Part shown: piece by piece, positions 32,287 through 42,356 of the stretch | Layout of the letters: every line of letters starts with the position of its first letter | Numbering within the stretch: position 1 is the stretch's first letter | From: CAVSRC01 sp963730325 | GTDB lineage: Bacteria; Pseudomonadota; Alphaproteobacteria; Rhizobiales; Kaistiaceae | Assembly: GCA_963730325.1 (NCBI GenBank) | Contig: CAVSRC010000004.1 | Coordinates: 1 to 64,000, forward strand | Length of the DNA: 64,000 nt | Direction: 5' to 3' | Translations under genes and position numbers: made by a program | Notes under the pieces: model-generated | The model's database searches: none | Told to the model about the DNA's origin: nothing | What the model saw: the letters and a program-made list of their open reading frames with translations, nothing else

Positions 32287-32487
32287 GGCTGGAACCTCGC
32301 TGCGGCTCGCAATCTTGCCGATTTCGTCCGGCACGTCTGACGCGCGAATATCTGCCCGTGCGGACTCCCCCGCAAGGGGGCAAATCGTCTGGACAGGTGC
32401 GGCGGTTGTGCCTTCAAATGGCGCCGCCTGATCGCTGGAGATTTCACCCGTGGCCATCCGCCCCCGCCGCCTGACAGGAAGACCGGC

Positions 32488-33279
32488 ATGACGTCGCGTC
32501 TCGGCGAGCGGCGTTCCAAGCTGGCGACGGCAAGCGCCCGTCTGGCGGCGCTGTCCATTCCCGTGCTCGTCATCGCGGCCATCGCTCACCGCGCCGGAAT
32601 GATGGAGGCGACGCCGACCTACGCGGTCATGGCGCTCGGCTTCTCGCTGGCCGCGCTTGCCGCGATCATGGCGCTGGCCGCCTTCACCGGCATCTGGCGC
32701 GACGGGCGCAAGGGCGCCGGCGCCGCCGCCCGCGGCCTCGTCATCGGCCTCATGGTGCTGGTGCTGCCCGCGATCGGCGCCTGGAAGGTGGTGACCCTGC
32801 CGCGTCTGATCGACATCTCCACCGATCCCGAGGACCCGCCGCAATTCGAGCGCGCCCAGTTCGATCGGTCCTCCGACGACCAGCCGATCAGCGCGCCCGA
32901 CGACGAGGAGATCGCGGCGCAGCAGGACGCCTATCCTGATATCGTTCCGCGCCACTATCCGGTGTCGACGGCGCGCGTCTACGACGAGGCCAAGGCCATC
33001 GTCGATGGCCAGCACTGGCGCGTTCTGGTCGCCAGCGCGCCCTCCGAGACCGACGAGACCGCCCATATCGAGGCGGTCGCCAGCACGCTGATCTTCGGCT
33101 TCCGCCAGGACGTCGTCATCCGCATCGTGCCGGACGGCGACGGGGCGCTGGTCGACATGCGCTCCGCCGCGCGCAACGCCGCCCACGATCTCGGCGCCGA
33201 CGCCGATCGCATCCGCGGCTTCTTCACCGCCCTCGACGCCGCTTTGCAGGGCGTCAGCACCACGGTCACCGCTGGCTGA
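32488..33279 (+). CDS. DUF1499 domain protein
   Basis: A 263-residue protein with three N-terminal hydrophobic segments (residues about 18-35, 45-68, and 85-100), then a C-terminal DUF1499 domain. That domain includes LPRLIDISTDPEDPPQF near residue 105, a conserved feature of the family, and the end GFRQDVVIRIVPDG with VDMRSAARNAAHDLG. The function is unknown; an inner-membrane location with the DUF1499 domain outside is likely. Its 3' end overlaps the convergent beta-lactamase-fold gene by 14 bases. Confidence 0.85.
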   Translation: MTSRLGERRSKLATASARLAALSIPVLVIAAIAHRAGMMEATPTYAVMALGFSLAALAAIMALAAFTGIWRDGRKGAGAAARGLVIGLMVLVLPAIGAWKVVTLPRLIDISTDPEDPPQFERAQFDRSSDDQPISAPDDEEIAAQQDAYPDIVPRHYPVSTARVYDEAKAIVDGQHWRVLVASAPSETDETAHIEAVASTLIFGFRQDVVIRIVPDGDGALVDMRSAARNAAHDLGADADRIRGFFTALDAALQGVSTTVTAG

Positions 33280-34219
33280 GCCGGAAGCGGGTGGCCGGCC
33301 CCGGCGGGCCGTCGCAGGCGACCGCGCCTTCGCCGATCAGCTCTTCCAGATGGGCGAGCACCGAGAGGCCGGCGGCGCCGGCGAGCTGCGGGTCGAGATC
33401 CGCATAGACGGCGGCAACGATGGCGGGGATCGTTTCGGCCCCGGCGGCGAGTGCGCCGAGGATTTCGTCTCTCCGCGCCAGCCGATGCGCCTTGAGCGCG
33501 CGGACATGATCGCGGGCGTTTGCCACCGGCCCGCCATGGCCGGGGAGGTAGGTGTCCTCGGGTCGCGCCAGCAGCTTGTCGAGCGAGGCCAGATAGTCCG
33601 TCATCGACCCTTCCGGCGCCACCACCACGGATGTCGACCAGGCCATGACGTGGTCGCCCGAGAAGATGAAGTCGCTATCGGATAGGGCGAAGACGAAATG
33701 GTCGCCGCTGTGGCCGGGGGTGGCGATCGCCTCCACCTGCCAGTCCTCGCCGGCAATCAGCGCCCCATCCGTCAGCACCGTGTCCGGCGCGAAATCCGGA
33801 TCGATGCCGCCATCGGCCAATGGCACCCTCGTGCCAGCGGCGCTGCGGCGCCGGCCGGCATGGCTGGGAGCGCCGGTGGCCGCTGCCAGGCGCCTGACGC
33901 CGCCCGAATGGTCGCGATGGGCGTGGGTGACGAGGATATGGCTGACCGTCTCGCCGGCTGTCGCCGCCATCAGCGCGCGAAAATGGGAGTCGTCCGCCGG
34001 CCCCGGATCGACGATGGCGACATGGCCGGCGCCCAGTATGTAGCTGTTGGTGCCGGTGAAGGTCAGCGGACCGGCATTCGGCGCCGTGACCCGGCGCACG
34101 CCGGGCGCCACCGGCACCGCCCGGCCGTATTCGGGCAGAAAGTCGCGATTGAAGGTGAGGCCCGCCATCGGCCCTAGGCGGACTCGGCGGGCCATGCGGG
34201 GAACCGGCTCATGACTCAC
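33266..34219 (-). CDS. Metallo-beta-lactamase-fold hydrolase
   Basis: A 317-residue MBL-fold enzyme. The metal-binding motif is THAHRDHSGGVR near residue 100, followed by GHSGDHFVF (third His) near 170, the bridging Asp in FSGDHVMAW near 188, and the distal His in LPGHGGPV near 225. A C-terminal winged-helix-like domain (HLEELIGEGAVACDG) resembles the LACTB2/RNase-like and glyoxalase-II-like groups. ATG 34219 has AAGGTGAG upstream. ATG 34168 (MAGLTFNRDF) is also possible and nearer to conserved sequence. Confidence 0.86.
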   Translation of the reverse strand: MSHEPVPRMARRVRLGPMAGLTFNRDFLPEYGRAVPVAPGVRRVTAPNAGPLTFTGTNSYILGAGHVAIVDPGPADDSHFRALMAATAGETVSHILVTHAHRDHSGGVRRLAAATGAPSHAGRRRSAAGTRVPLADGGIDPDFAPDTVLTDGALIAGEDWQVEAIATPGHSGDHFVFALSDSDFIFSGDHVMAWSTSVVVAPEGSMTDYLASLDKLLARPEDTYLPGHGGPVANARDHVRALKAHRLARRDEILGALAAGAETIPAIVAAVYADLDPQLAGAAGLSVLAHLEELIGEGAVACDGPPGPATRFRLSQR

Positions 34220-34252
34220 CTTGGCTGATCGGGTCTGCCCGAGGGCGAAGGA

Positions 34253-34329
34253 TGGTCGGAGTGGCAGGATTCGAACCTGCGACCCCCTGCTCCCGAAGCA
34301 GGTGCGCTACCAGGCTGCGCTACACTCCG
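34253..34329 (-). tRNA. tRNA-Pro (anticodon CGG)
   Basis: A 77-base gene read on the minus strand. The acceptor arm is CGGAGTG...CACTCCG with encoded CCA. The T-arm is GCAGGTTCGAATCCTGC, and the anticodon arm CCTGCTTCGGGAGCAGG contains CGG. All arms pair. Confidence 0.97.
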
Positions 34330-34487
34330 GTTCCTGGCGGAGCGGACTTATAACGTTGCCGCCATGGGGCGGCAAGGCCGCGCGAAGGGCGGCGTTTCGG
34401 CCGCCTCCACGCGCGTTGCGGGGGCGGGGCCCAGCCTATATACGGAGCCACGGCCGGAAGACGACCTCGCCGCGCCGACTGTTCTGT

Positions 34488-34562
34488 TGGGGCGTAGCCA
34501 AGAGGTAAGGCAGCGGATTTTGATTCCGCCATTCGGAGGTTCGATTCCTCCCGCCCCAGCCA
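34488..34562 (+). tRNA. tRNA-Gln (anticodon TTG)
   Basis: A 75-base gene starting TGGGGCG and ending CGCCCCAGCCA with encoded CCA. The anticodon loop TTTTGAT sits between GCGGA and TCCGC and contains TTG. The T-arm GGAGGTTCGATTCCTCC pairs well. Mobile-element relics begin within a few hundred bases of its 3' end. Confidence 0.97.
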
Positions 34563-34826
34563 CTTATAAGCCATTGACATTAAATATCTTTAGGTGTTTC
34601 CCGGCTATCGAATATTTGGCCCGGTTCCGGGCCGTTTGCGGCGGCCGCGTGGAGCGGTGGTTCCCGGAGAGACGCATTTGCGCCGGAGAGCGGCCCGCAA
34701 GTGCCGGAGATATCTCTCGGGCGGCGTTCGGCAGTTGACTTTTCTCTGCGGTGGTCGGGGCTGATGGAGCAGGAGCGCTGCCCGCTCGATCTCGGCGACA
34801 GCAGACGTGCAGGCGGGTCTGGCGGC

Positions 34827-34979
34827 TCAGGCGCGGGCAGTCTTGTCGTTGGCGAAGCCGATCAGCGTGCGCTGTTGCGGCCAGCCGAGCGGAAGATGGC
34901 CGGACAGACGGAACAGCTCTGTGGCCGTTAGCCGCGGTGGTTGGCGGCCGTTGACGATGGCCTCGACGATCGCCGCAGA
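34827..34979 (-). pseudogene. C-terminal tail of a phage-type serine recombinase
   Basis: A minus-strand stretch reads SAAIVEAIVNGRQPPRLTAT, then ELFRLSGHLPLGWPQQRTLI with GFA, to a stop at 34827. Large serine recombinases of alphaproteobacterial phages and islands commonly end in a very similar pattern ('IV.AIL.GRQPP.LT...L....LPL.W..QR..LGF'). The catalytic domain is absent, so only the 3' end survives. Recognition is from the pattern and needs a database match. Confidence 0.5.
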
Positions 34980-35235
34980 GCAGCCGGTGCCGACCCAGGT
35001 GCCAGAGGTCACCCAAGCGGCTTGTGGCCGTCTTGGGAGGCTCCGGTATGAGGTCTTCCGGGCCGTTGGCGCTCTCAGGGGATGCTTCCCGTGCCTGGTC
35101 GAGGGTCAACCTCGGCCAGCGAGAAGCCGGTCAGCGTCACATCGAAGTCGAGATCGATGAGGGCCTGCAGTTCGATCGCCAGGATCTCGCTGTCCCAGCC
35201 GGCATTGAGTGCGAGCTAATTGTCGGCAAGCAGAG
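34969..35235 (-). pseudogene. ParB-like/DNA-methyltransferase fragment, copy A
   Basis: Read on the minus strand: LADN, a TAG stop, LALNAGWDSEILAIELQALI, then SLAEV, and further on RLGDLWHLGRHRLLCGD. This is the linker between the ParB-like nuclease domain and the methyltransferase domain of phage site-specific DNA methyltransferases. The TAG, missing N terminus and missing catalytic block make it a relic. It abuts the recombinase tail. Confidence 0.65.
35110..35232. repeat. 123-bp direct repeat, left copy
   Basis: Matches 43526-43648 over 123 bases without gaps, with about 9 differences by eye. Both copies have the same orientation and bracket 8.3 kb with the LacI-controlled glycoside operon. 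Confidence 0.85.
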
Positions 35236-35333
35236 TCCTACTTTCTGTGCACTCGGCAAACCCGCCAGCTGACATCGGCGACTTGCTGGATGATTCGTGC
35301 CTGCATCTCTGGCCCCTGTTCGCCGCGGGGGCC

Positions 35334-36490
<1,157 letters not shown>

Positions 36491-36491
<1 letters not shown>

Positions 36492-39065
36492 TAGTGCAAC
36501 TCCATCGTCTGGCCGGCAGCAAGCGTGTGCGCGCCGAATACCTGGTCGCCAACGACAATACGGGTGAAGTCCGCCTGACCGCCGTGGAGCACCAGGGAGA
36601 GCCTGCCGCCGTCGCGAACAAGTTCGCCCCACCCGGCTCCGGCCGACCAGAACAACCGGAAATCCCCCTTCTCGACGGGCGAGAAACGAAGGGTGCCCTC
36701 GACCCGATCGGCGTGCAAGCCCGACCAGGCATTGACCAGCTGCCAGGCCGACATGGAGCGGGCGTAGTAGGAGCCGCATTCGATCTCGTTGAACGGATTG
36801 CGGCGGGCGCCATCGTAGCGCTGGCGCACCGCACGCACGATCTCCAGTCCCTCGTCGACGAGGCCGCGCATGATCATGTGCGATGCGGAGGCGTATTCGA
36901 CTCCGGTCCACACTTCTTCCGCATAGGGCGCGGCCACCATGGGCTGCCGCGTGCCTTCCGGATAGGTGGCCACCAGCAGGCCGCCCTCATCCTCGTAGGC
37001 GAAGTTGCGGCAGGGATTGAAGTGATCCGCCATGCTCGAACGGAAGTTCTCGGCATGAACCGCCGAAAGGGCCGATCGGACCTTGTCCTCGTCCAGGAAC
37101 AGTCCCAGCCCTGCGACCTCGGCATGCCACTGGCCGAGAATCTGGTCGGCAATGCAGCCCTCGCCGAACTGGTATTTGACTTCCCCGTGCTCGTCGGACC
37201 AATAGGAGGCCAGCAGCCCCTCGGCGAGCACGCCCGCCCGCCGCCCATCGTCGAAGCGCGCAATCTGGCTCTTGTCGTCGAGGTCGATGGCCTGGAAGAA
37301 GTATCGGCCGTTGTAGAGATTCATGTTGATGTAGGCGGCGCCAGCCGCACCGAGGCGCGCGCATTTGGCGGAGAACTCGGTTTCGCCCATGGCTTGGGCC
37401 ATCCGCGCCGTGGCCAGCAGCGCGGCCACATACATCGATCCCAGCCAGGAGTTCGGTCCGAACAGCTCCATGTCCAGCGTCTGGTGCTGACGGCCGGAGA
37501 GGATGCCGGACTCGTCCGGATCCCACTGATCGGGATTATCCTTCGACCAGGCATAGTCCATGGCGCGCCGGATGCTGGGCCATTGCCGGCGCAGCCATTC
37601 CGTGTCGCCGGACTGGCGCCATTCGCGATAGGTCTTGACGAAGGCGCCGAAATGACCGTCGGCGCAGGGGCCGATCACGTCGAAGCCGCAGCCGAGCGGC
37701 AGCTTCTGGCGGAAGGTGAGGGCGCCGCTGGGCAGCTGATTGTAGCGCCACTCGGTCTCGCGCAGCGTGCGCTCCAGCGCCGGAAACAGGTGAGCAAGCG
37801 CCTGCTGGTAATTCCACACGTGGGTACAGCTACCCTCGCACGAGCCCGCACCGGTGTGCTGCCCCTCCCACGCCCACAGCTCGCCACCTTCCAGACGAAT
37901 GACCGTGGCGGTGCGCAACAGCGCCAGCGTCGCAGACGCCGCGTCCTTGATCGCCACCGGCAGAGACGATCCGAACAAGGCGTCACGGAAGGCGTATGTG
38001 CGTGCCTGGAGGTCATCCCAGCGCTTCAACGCGTCGCGGGAACTGGCATCCGAATCGACCCACTGGGTGGCGTAATAGTTCTTCCACAGAGGCGTTTCCT
38101 TCTCCTCCGCCGGGCTGTCGGGCTTGTCGCGATAGGCCCAGTAGATGTCGCCGTGCGGAAAGCTCCAGGAAATGACGAAGCGTACGCTGCGGCGCTCGCC
38201 GGCCGGCACCGTGACCTTGGCGGCGAGCGTGCCATGCTCGGGCTGCATGCTCATGTGGCGTCCGACACGCGGCGTGTCGTAATGCCGCTCGGGCAGCGGC
38301 CCGAACCCGCGCGAAATCCTTCCAGTAGACCGTCAGGTCGTCGAACCATTGCCCGCGATAATGATAATCCTGGTGCTGCACGTCCGCAGCATCGGTGGCG
38401 ACGGTGAGATCGCCCCGTTCCGCCGGCGGCAGGTCGCCGTCGGACGCGGCCAGATGCAGTGACGAGACGCCGTCCCGCCCAACGAAGCTGTGGGCGCCGG
38501 AATTGCGCCCGTAATTTCCGAGCGTGGCAGCCACCGTGTAGTCGATCGCCGCATCGGTGGTGTTGGCGAGTTCGATCGACACCATCGCCACCGGCATGGA
38601 GCTGTCGCGCTCGTCGTGCGGGATGAACGGCGAGAAGGCAGTCATACGCACGCCGCCGGGAAAGCGCTTGTCCTTGAACACCAGATCGGCGGTGGGGAAG
38701 CGGCCGTAGAAGGCGACGTCGGTGAAATGCGGCACGCCGACCAGCGACTGCCGGTTGGCGCCGTGTCCAAATCCGTCGAAGACCGGGCGCACACCCGGCG
38801 AGCCGCTCGGATCGCCGTCATAGGGTCCGTTCAGCACGCGCGCATCGATGAGCTTGCCGTTCTGTTCCGCCTTCACCGCGAAATGCGAATAGCCGTTGGT
38901 GCCCTGCAGCGCCGGCCGGTTGCGGATCGACCAGTCGACGAGGCGGCCGGAGCCCGAGATCGAAAAGCCCCCGCTGCCGATGCCACCGAGGGGAAAGCGC
39001 ACGTAATGCGATCGCGCGCCGAGATAGGCGAATTGCGGATCGATGGCAGCCAGGTCGTCCCACAT
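36491..39065 (-). pseudogene. GH116 family glycosidase, one frameshift
   Basis: The product would be about 858 residues: an N-terminal beta-sandwich (GH116_N; FPLGGIGSGGFSISGSGRLV) and a C-terminal catalytic (alpha/alpha)6 domain. Catalytic-domain motifs are GRQHQTLDMELFGPNSWLGS and GEGCIADQILGQWHAEVAGL; the Asp in ADQ matches the family's acid/base, as in human GBA2. GH116 enzymes are beta-glucosidases or beta-xylosidases. The two halves lie in different frames; removing one G from the run at 38306-38308 restores FARFGPLPERHYDTPRVG. No signal peptide is present, so imported glycosides would be cut in the cytoplasm. ATG 39065 is preferred over TTG 39080. A base-call error is likely. Confidence 0.86.
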
Positions 39066-39086
39066 GATTTTGGTTTCCAATGAATG

Positions 39087-39926
39087 TCAGTTTCTGATGC
39101 CCGACATCGTCACCCCCTCGATGACGAACTTCTGGGCGAAGAGGAAAAGCAGGATCACCGGCAGCACGGCCATGCTCATGGCCGCCATCACCACCGAGAG
39201 ATTGCCCGATTGCAGGTAGCCGCGCAGCACGTCCATCGCCAGCGGCAGGGTCATGGCGTCCTGCGGGCCGAGCAGCACCTTGGCTTGGAAGTAGTAGTTC
39301 CACGTCTGGGTGAAGGTGATGATGCCGAGCGCCGACAGCGCCGGCCTGAGCTGCGGCAGCGAGATGCGCCAGAAGATCTTCAAGTAGCCCGCCCCGTCCA
39401 TCAGCGCCGCTTCCTCCAGCGCCTTCGGCTGGCTGAGCATGAACTGGCGCATCAGGAACACGCCGAAACTGGACGTCAGGTACATGAGCGCCAGTCCGAT
39501 CGGTTTGTCGAGCAGGGCGAGCTTCGCATAGCCGAGATAGATCGGCAGGATCGTCACCTGCGCCGGGAACATCAGCCCGACCAGGAGGATGAAGAACAGT
39601 GCGTCGCGCCCGCGGAACGTCAGCCTGGCGAAGGCGAAGGCGGCCAGCGTGCAGGTCACCAGCTGCGAGACGGTGACGATGACGGCGATCTCGACCGAGT
39701 TGAAGTAGATCTGCACGAAGGGAACGCTGGAATGCAGCACGGCCAGGTAGTTGCTGAAGTCGAGGCTCGGCGGGATGAAGCTCGGCGGCATCCTGTAGGC
39801 ATCGGCGACCGAGCGGAACGACATCGAGAACAGCCAGGCGAAGGGCAGCAGCATGAAGAAGCCGAGCACCGCCATCACGGCAATGATGGCCCGGTCGATC
39901 CATTTGGCGGCGATCTTGGTTTGCAT
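39087..39926 (-). CDS. Carbohydrate ABC transporter permease (MalG type), first system
   Basis: 279 residues, six predicted helices. The EAA loop that contacts the ATPase is EEAALMDGAGYLKIFWRISL near residue 170. The first-helix region (MLLPFAWLFSMSFRS) and the closing IEGVTMSGIRN are typical of CUT1 inner permeases. The gene lies between the MalF-type permease (11-base gap) and the GH116 gene (21-base gap). Confidence 0.93.
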   Translation of the reverse strand: MQTKIAAKWIDRAIIAVMAVLGFFMLLPFAWLFSMSFRSVADAYRMPPSFIPPSLDFSNYLAVLHSSVPFVQIYFNSVEIAVIVTVSQLVTCTLAAFAFARLTFRGRDALFFILLVGLMFPAQVTILPIYLGYAKLALLDKPIGLALMYLTSSFGVFLMRQFMLSQPKALEEAALMDGAGYLKIFWRISLPQLRPALSALGIITFTQTWNYYFQAKVLLGPQDAMTLPLAMDVLRGYLQSGNLSVVMAAMSMAVLPVILLFLFAQKFVIEGVTMSGIRN

Positions 39927-39937
39927 GGCAGCCGCGC

Positions 39938-40837
39938 TCAGTAGTGGACCAGCCGCCGCGAGGCGAGCATCTGCACGACGGTGATGATGAGAATGACGAC
40001 GGTCATGACCACCGCGACGGAGGCGCCGTAGCCGATCTGGAAGCTGCCGAAGGCCTCCTCGACGATGTTGATCGACATCGAGCGCGTGGCATCGCCCGGC
40101 CCACCCTTGGTCAGGATGTAGATCGATTCATAGACCTGCAGCGCGCCGATCGAGGCATAGACGATGCAGAAGAAGACGATCGGCGAGATCCACGGCAGTG
40201 TGATCCGCCAGAACCGTCGCCACGGCGAAGTGCCGTCCATGATCGCAGCCTCGATGATGGAGCGTGGAACGCCCTGCAGCGCGGCGATGAAGATCACCAT
40301 GAAGAAGCCGGTGTTCTTCCACACGTCCATGAACACGATCGAGCCCATGGCGTTGTGCGCCGAGGTCAGCCAGCGCACCGGCGGCAGGCCCAGATGGGTG
40401 AGGTAGTAATTGAAGATGCCGCTGTCCGAATAGAAGTAGCCCCACACGATCGCCACGAAGGCGGCAGCGATGATCACCGGCAGGAAGAAGGCCAGGCGGA
40501 AGAAGTAGAGCAGCCAGCGCGGCATGACGCGGTTGAGCGCCAGCGCCAGCAGGAGCCCGACGCTGACATTGCCGGTGACGGCGAAGAGCGTGAAGGCCAG
40601 CGTGTTCCAGAAGATGCGGACGGAGCGCGGATCGGTGAAAAACCGGTGATAGTTCGCCAGGCCGACCCAGTGGGAGCCGAGCTGGGGATCGTAATAGGCG
40701 AAGCTCAGCACCACGGTGAGGATCACCGGCGCCAGCACGAAGGTCAGGTAGAGCACCACCGCCGGCACGACGAAGAGGTAACCGGCGCGCTCCTGCATCG
40801 CGCTGAGTTCGGACCTGCGGGCAGAGTCAGCAGACAT
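39938..40837 (-). CDS. Carbohydrate ABC transporter permease (MalF type), first system
   Basis: 299 residues with six helices. The EAA loop is IIEAAIMDGTSPWRRFWRIT near residue 190, and GYLFVVPAVVLYLTFVLAPV is the N-terminal helix. It pairs with the MalG-type permease downstream. A perfect 14-bp hairpin separates it from the upstream substrate-binding-protein gene. Confidence 0.93.
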   Translation of the reverse strand: MSADSARRSELSAMQERAGYLFVVPAVVLYLTFVLAPVILTVVLSFAYYDPQLGSHWVGLANYHRFFTDPRSVRIFWNTLAFTLFAVTGNVSVGLLLALALNRVMPRWLLYFFRLAFFLPVIIAAAFVAIVWGYFYSDSGIFNYYLTHLGLPPVRWLTSAHNAMGSIVFMDVWKNTGFFMVIFIAALQGVPRSIIEAAIMDGTSPWRRFWRITLPWISPIVFFCIVYASIGALQVYESIYILTKGGPGDATRSMSINIVEEAFGSFQIGYGASVAVVMTVVILIITVVQMLASRRLVHY

Positions 40838-40854
40838 GATGTTTCAAACCGAAT

Positions 40855-40885
40855 GCGGAGCGCGGGCAGGGTGCCCGCGCTCCGC
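40855..40885 (-). terminator. Intercistronic hairpin after the first substrate-binding-protein gene
   Basis: GCGGAGCGCGGGCA (40855-40868), a GGG loop, and TGCCCGCGCTCCGC (40872-40885) form a perfect 14-bp stem. It lies 10 bases after the binding-protein stop and before the permease gene. No T run follows, so it more probably protects the 3' end of the upstream message or partially terminates it. Confidence 0.7.
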
Positions 40886-40895
40886 TGGTGCCGGA

Positions 40896-42176
40896 TCAGC
40901 CGCCGTTCTGCTGGCGCAACCGATCGAAGGAAGCGTTGAGCTCGTCGTGCGCCTGCTTGCAGCCATCGGCGATCGACATGTCATCCGCCATCATCGCGGT
41001 ATAGTAGCGGATGAAGATCTTCTCGACTTCCTGGAAGTTGGCCGGCGAGGGCACCGGCTTGGTGTTGGGCAGCGACGCATAATAGAGGTTCGCGCTCGGC
41101 GGATAGGCGAGGAACGCCGGCGTCGAGGCCGCCGACTTGCGGCCCGGCACGCCGCCGCCGCCGATCCCTTCCTCGGTCTGCGTCTCCACCGAGGTCAGCT
41201 CGGTCACCAGCGCCTGGGCAAGCTCCGGATTCTTGGTGCCCTTGTTGACGGCATAGCCGCCGAAGCCGATCACGGTGATCGGCGCGACCTTCGCCGGCAC
41301 GTCGGCGATATCCATATTGAGCTTGGCGCGCTTGCAGATCTCGACGATCCAGTGGCCGCGCGAGATCATCGCCACCTGGCCGCCAAGGAACTGGTTGTCC
41401 ATGGTGTCGTTGCCGGGAATCGGCGACACGCCGTCGACATGGATGAGATCGTGCAGGAACTGCAGGCTCTCGGCGACCTTGGGATCGGTCATGTTGGAGC
41501 CGGTCCAGTCGTCGTTGAGGATCGAGGTGCCGTTGGAGAAGAACCATGGCTGGACGAAGAAGTTCTGGTTCGGCACCTCATAGCCCCACTGGGTGACGTT
41601 GCCGGCCGAGTCCTTCACGGTCAGTTTCTTCGCCACCTCGCGGAACTCGTCCCACGACCAGTCCACCGGGTACTTCACGCCTGCCTTGTCGAACAGATCC
41701 CGGTTGTAGTTGATCATGATGTTGTTCCAGCCGATGGGGATGTAATAGATGTGCCCCTTGTACGAGCCTTGCTGGAGCAGGCTTGGCGCGAAATCCGAGA
41801 AGCCGCTGTTGGACTTCACGTAGTCGTCGAGCGGCATCCACAGATTGCGCGATGCGAAGGCCTGGAACGTCTCGATCGCGGTGCCATAGACGTCGGCCGT
41901 GTTGCTGGCAGTGAACTGGCTCAGCACCTTGGTGACATAGTCGCCCCAGCCGTTGGTGATCGGGTCCATCGATAGTTCGACGGCAACGTTGGGATATTTG
42001 GCGTTGAACCGCTCGATGGCGTGCTTGATGGCAGTCGTCTGCGCCTCGCCGCCGAAGCTCGCCACCTTCATTGTGGCCTTGACGTCGGACTGGGCGAATG
42101 AGAACCGCGTGGTGGCCGCCGACGCTGCCAGGGCGGCGCCTGTGGTGAGCAGGCCGCGCCGTGTCATCTTGATCAT
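40896..42176 (-). CDS. Extracellular sugar-binding protein (CUT1), first system
   Basis: 426 residues. A Tat-type signal is visible: MTRRGLLTTGAALAASAATT, with cleavage likely near FAQ-SD. The mature protein is a family 1 solute-binding protein with VASFGGEAQTTAIKHAIERF at the N terminus, and GWNNIMINYNRDLFDKAGV and DWSWDEFREVAKKLT near residues 150-180. It delivers a carbohydrate, presumably a beta-glycoside given the GH116 gene, to the permeases. ATG 42176 starts the protein. It is first in the operon and 180 bases from the divergent LacI-type regulator, with two operators in the gap. Confidence 0.93.
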   Translation of the reverse strand: MIKMTRRGLLTTGAALAASAATTRFSFAQSDVKATMKVASFGGEAQTTAIKHAIERFNAKYPNVAVELSMDPITNGWGDYVTKVLSQFTASNTADVYGTAIETFQAFASRNLWMPLDDYVKSNSGFSDFAPSLLQQGSYKGHIYYIPIGWNNIMINYNRDLFDKAGVKYPVDWSWDEFREVAKKLTVKDSAGNVTQWGYEVPNQNFFVQPWFFSNGTSILNDDWTGSNMTDPKVAESLQFLHDLIHVDGVSPIPGNDTMDNQFLGGQVAMISRGHWIVEICKRAKLNMDIADVPAKVAPITVIGFGGYAVNKGTKNPELAQALVTELTSVETQTEEGIGGGGVPGRKSAASTPAFLAYPPSANLYYASLPNTKPVPSPANFQEVEKIFIRYYTAMMADDMSIADGCKQAHDELNASFDRLRQQNGG

Positions 42177-42232
42177 TGTTTCCTCCCGCGCTCTGACGAG
42201 CGCCCTCTCTTTTTTCGACGGCCAAGGCCGCA

Positions 42233-42244
42233 CGAAACGTTTCG
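42233..42244. promoter_or_regulatory. LacI-type operator 1
   Basis: CGAAACGTTTCG is a perfect 12-base palindrome with the central CG step typical of LacI-family operators, 57 bases before the binding-protein start. Confidence 0.75.
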
Positions 42245-42306
42245 ACTAAGGGTGCGACAGACCGCCCATGAGCCCGAAGAGGTTCTGAACGGCGGATTTG
42301 CCTACA

Positions 42307-42318
42307 CGAAACGTTTCG
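42307..42318. promoter_or_regulatory. LacI-type operator 2
   Basis: The same 12-base palindrome, CGAAACGTTTCG, is repeated 74 bases from the first and 39 bases before the regulator start. Centre-to-centre spacing of 74 bases is about seven helical turns, which would allow looping. Confidence 0.75.
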
Positions 42319-42356
42319 AGTAAAACAAATCCATCTGCTGTTGGCAAGAGGCAATC

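Larger units (their letters stand above)
34563..35333. other. Relic zone between tRNA-Gln and the ABC operon; no intact gene
   Basis: About 770 bases without a credible intact gene. It holds the serine-recombinase-like tail and the ParB/methyltransferase fragment described separately. The first 200 bases or so after the tRNA are more AT-rich (ATTGACATTAAATATCTTTA). No integrase gene and no clear repeat of the tRNA 3' end were found. Confidence 0.6.
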
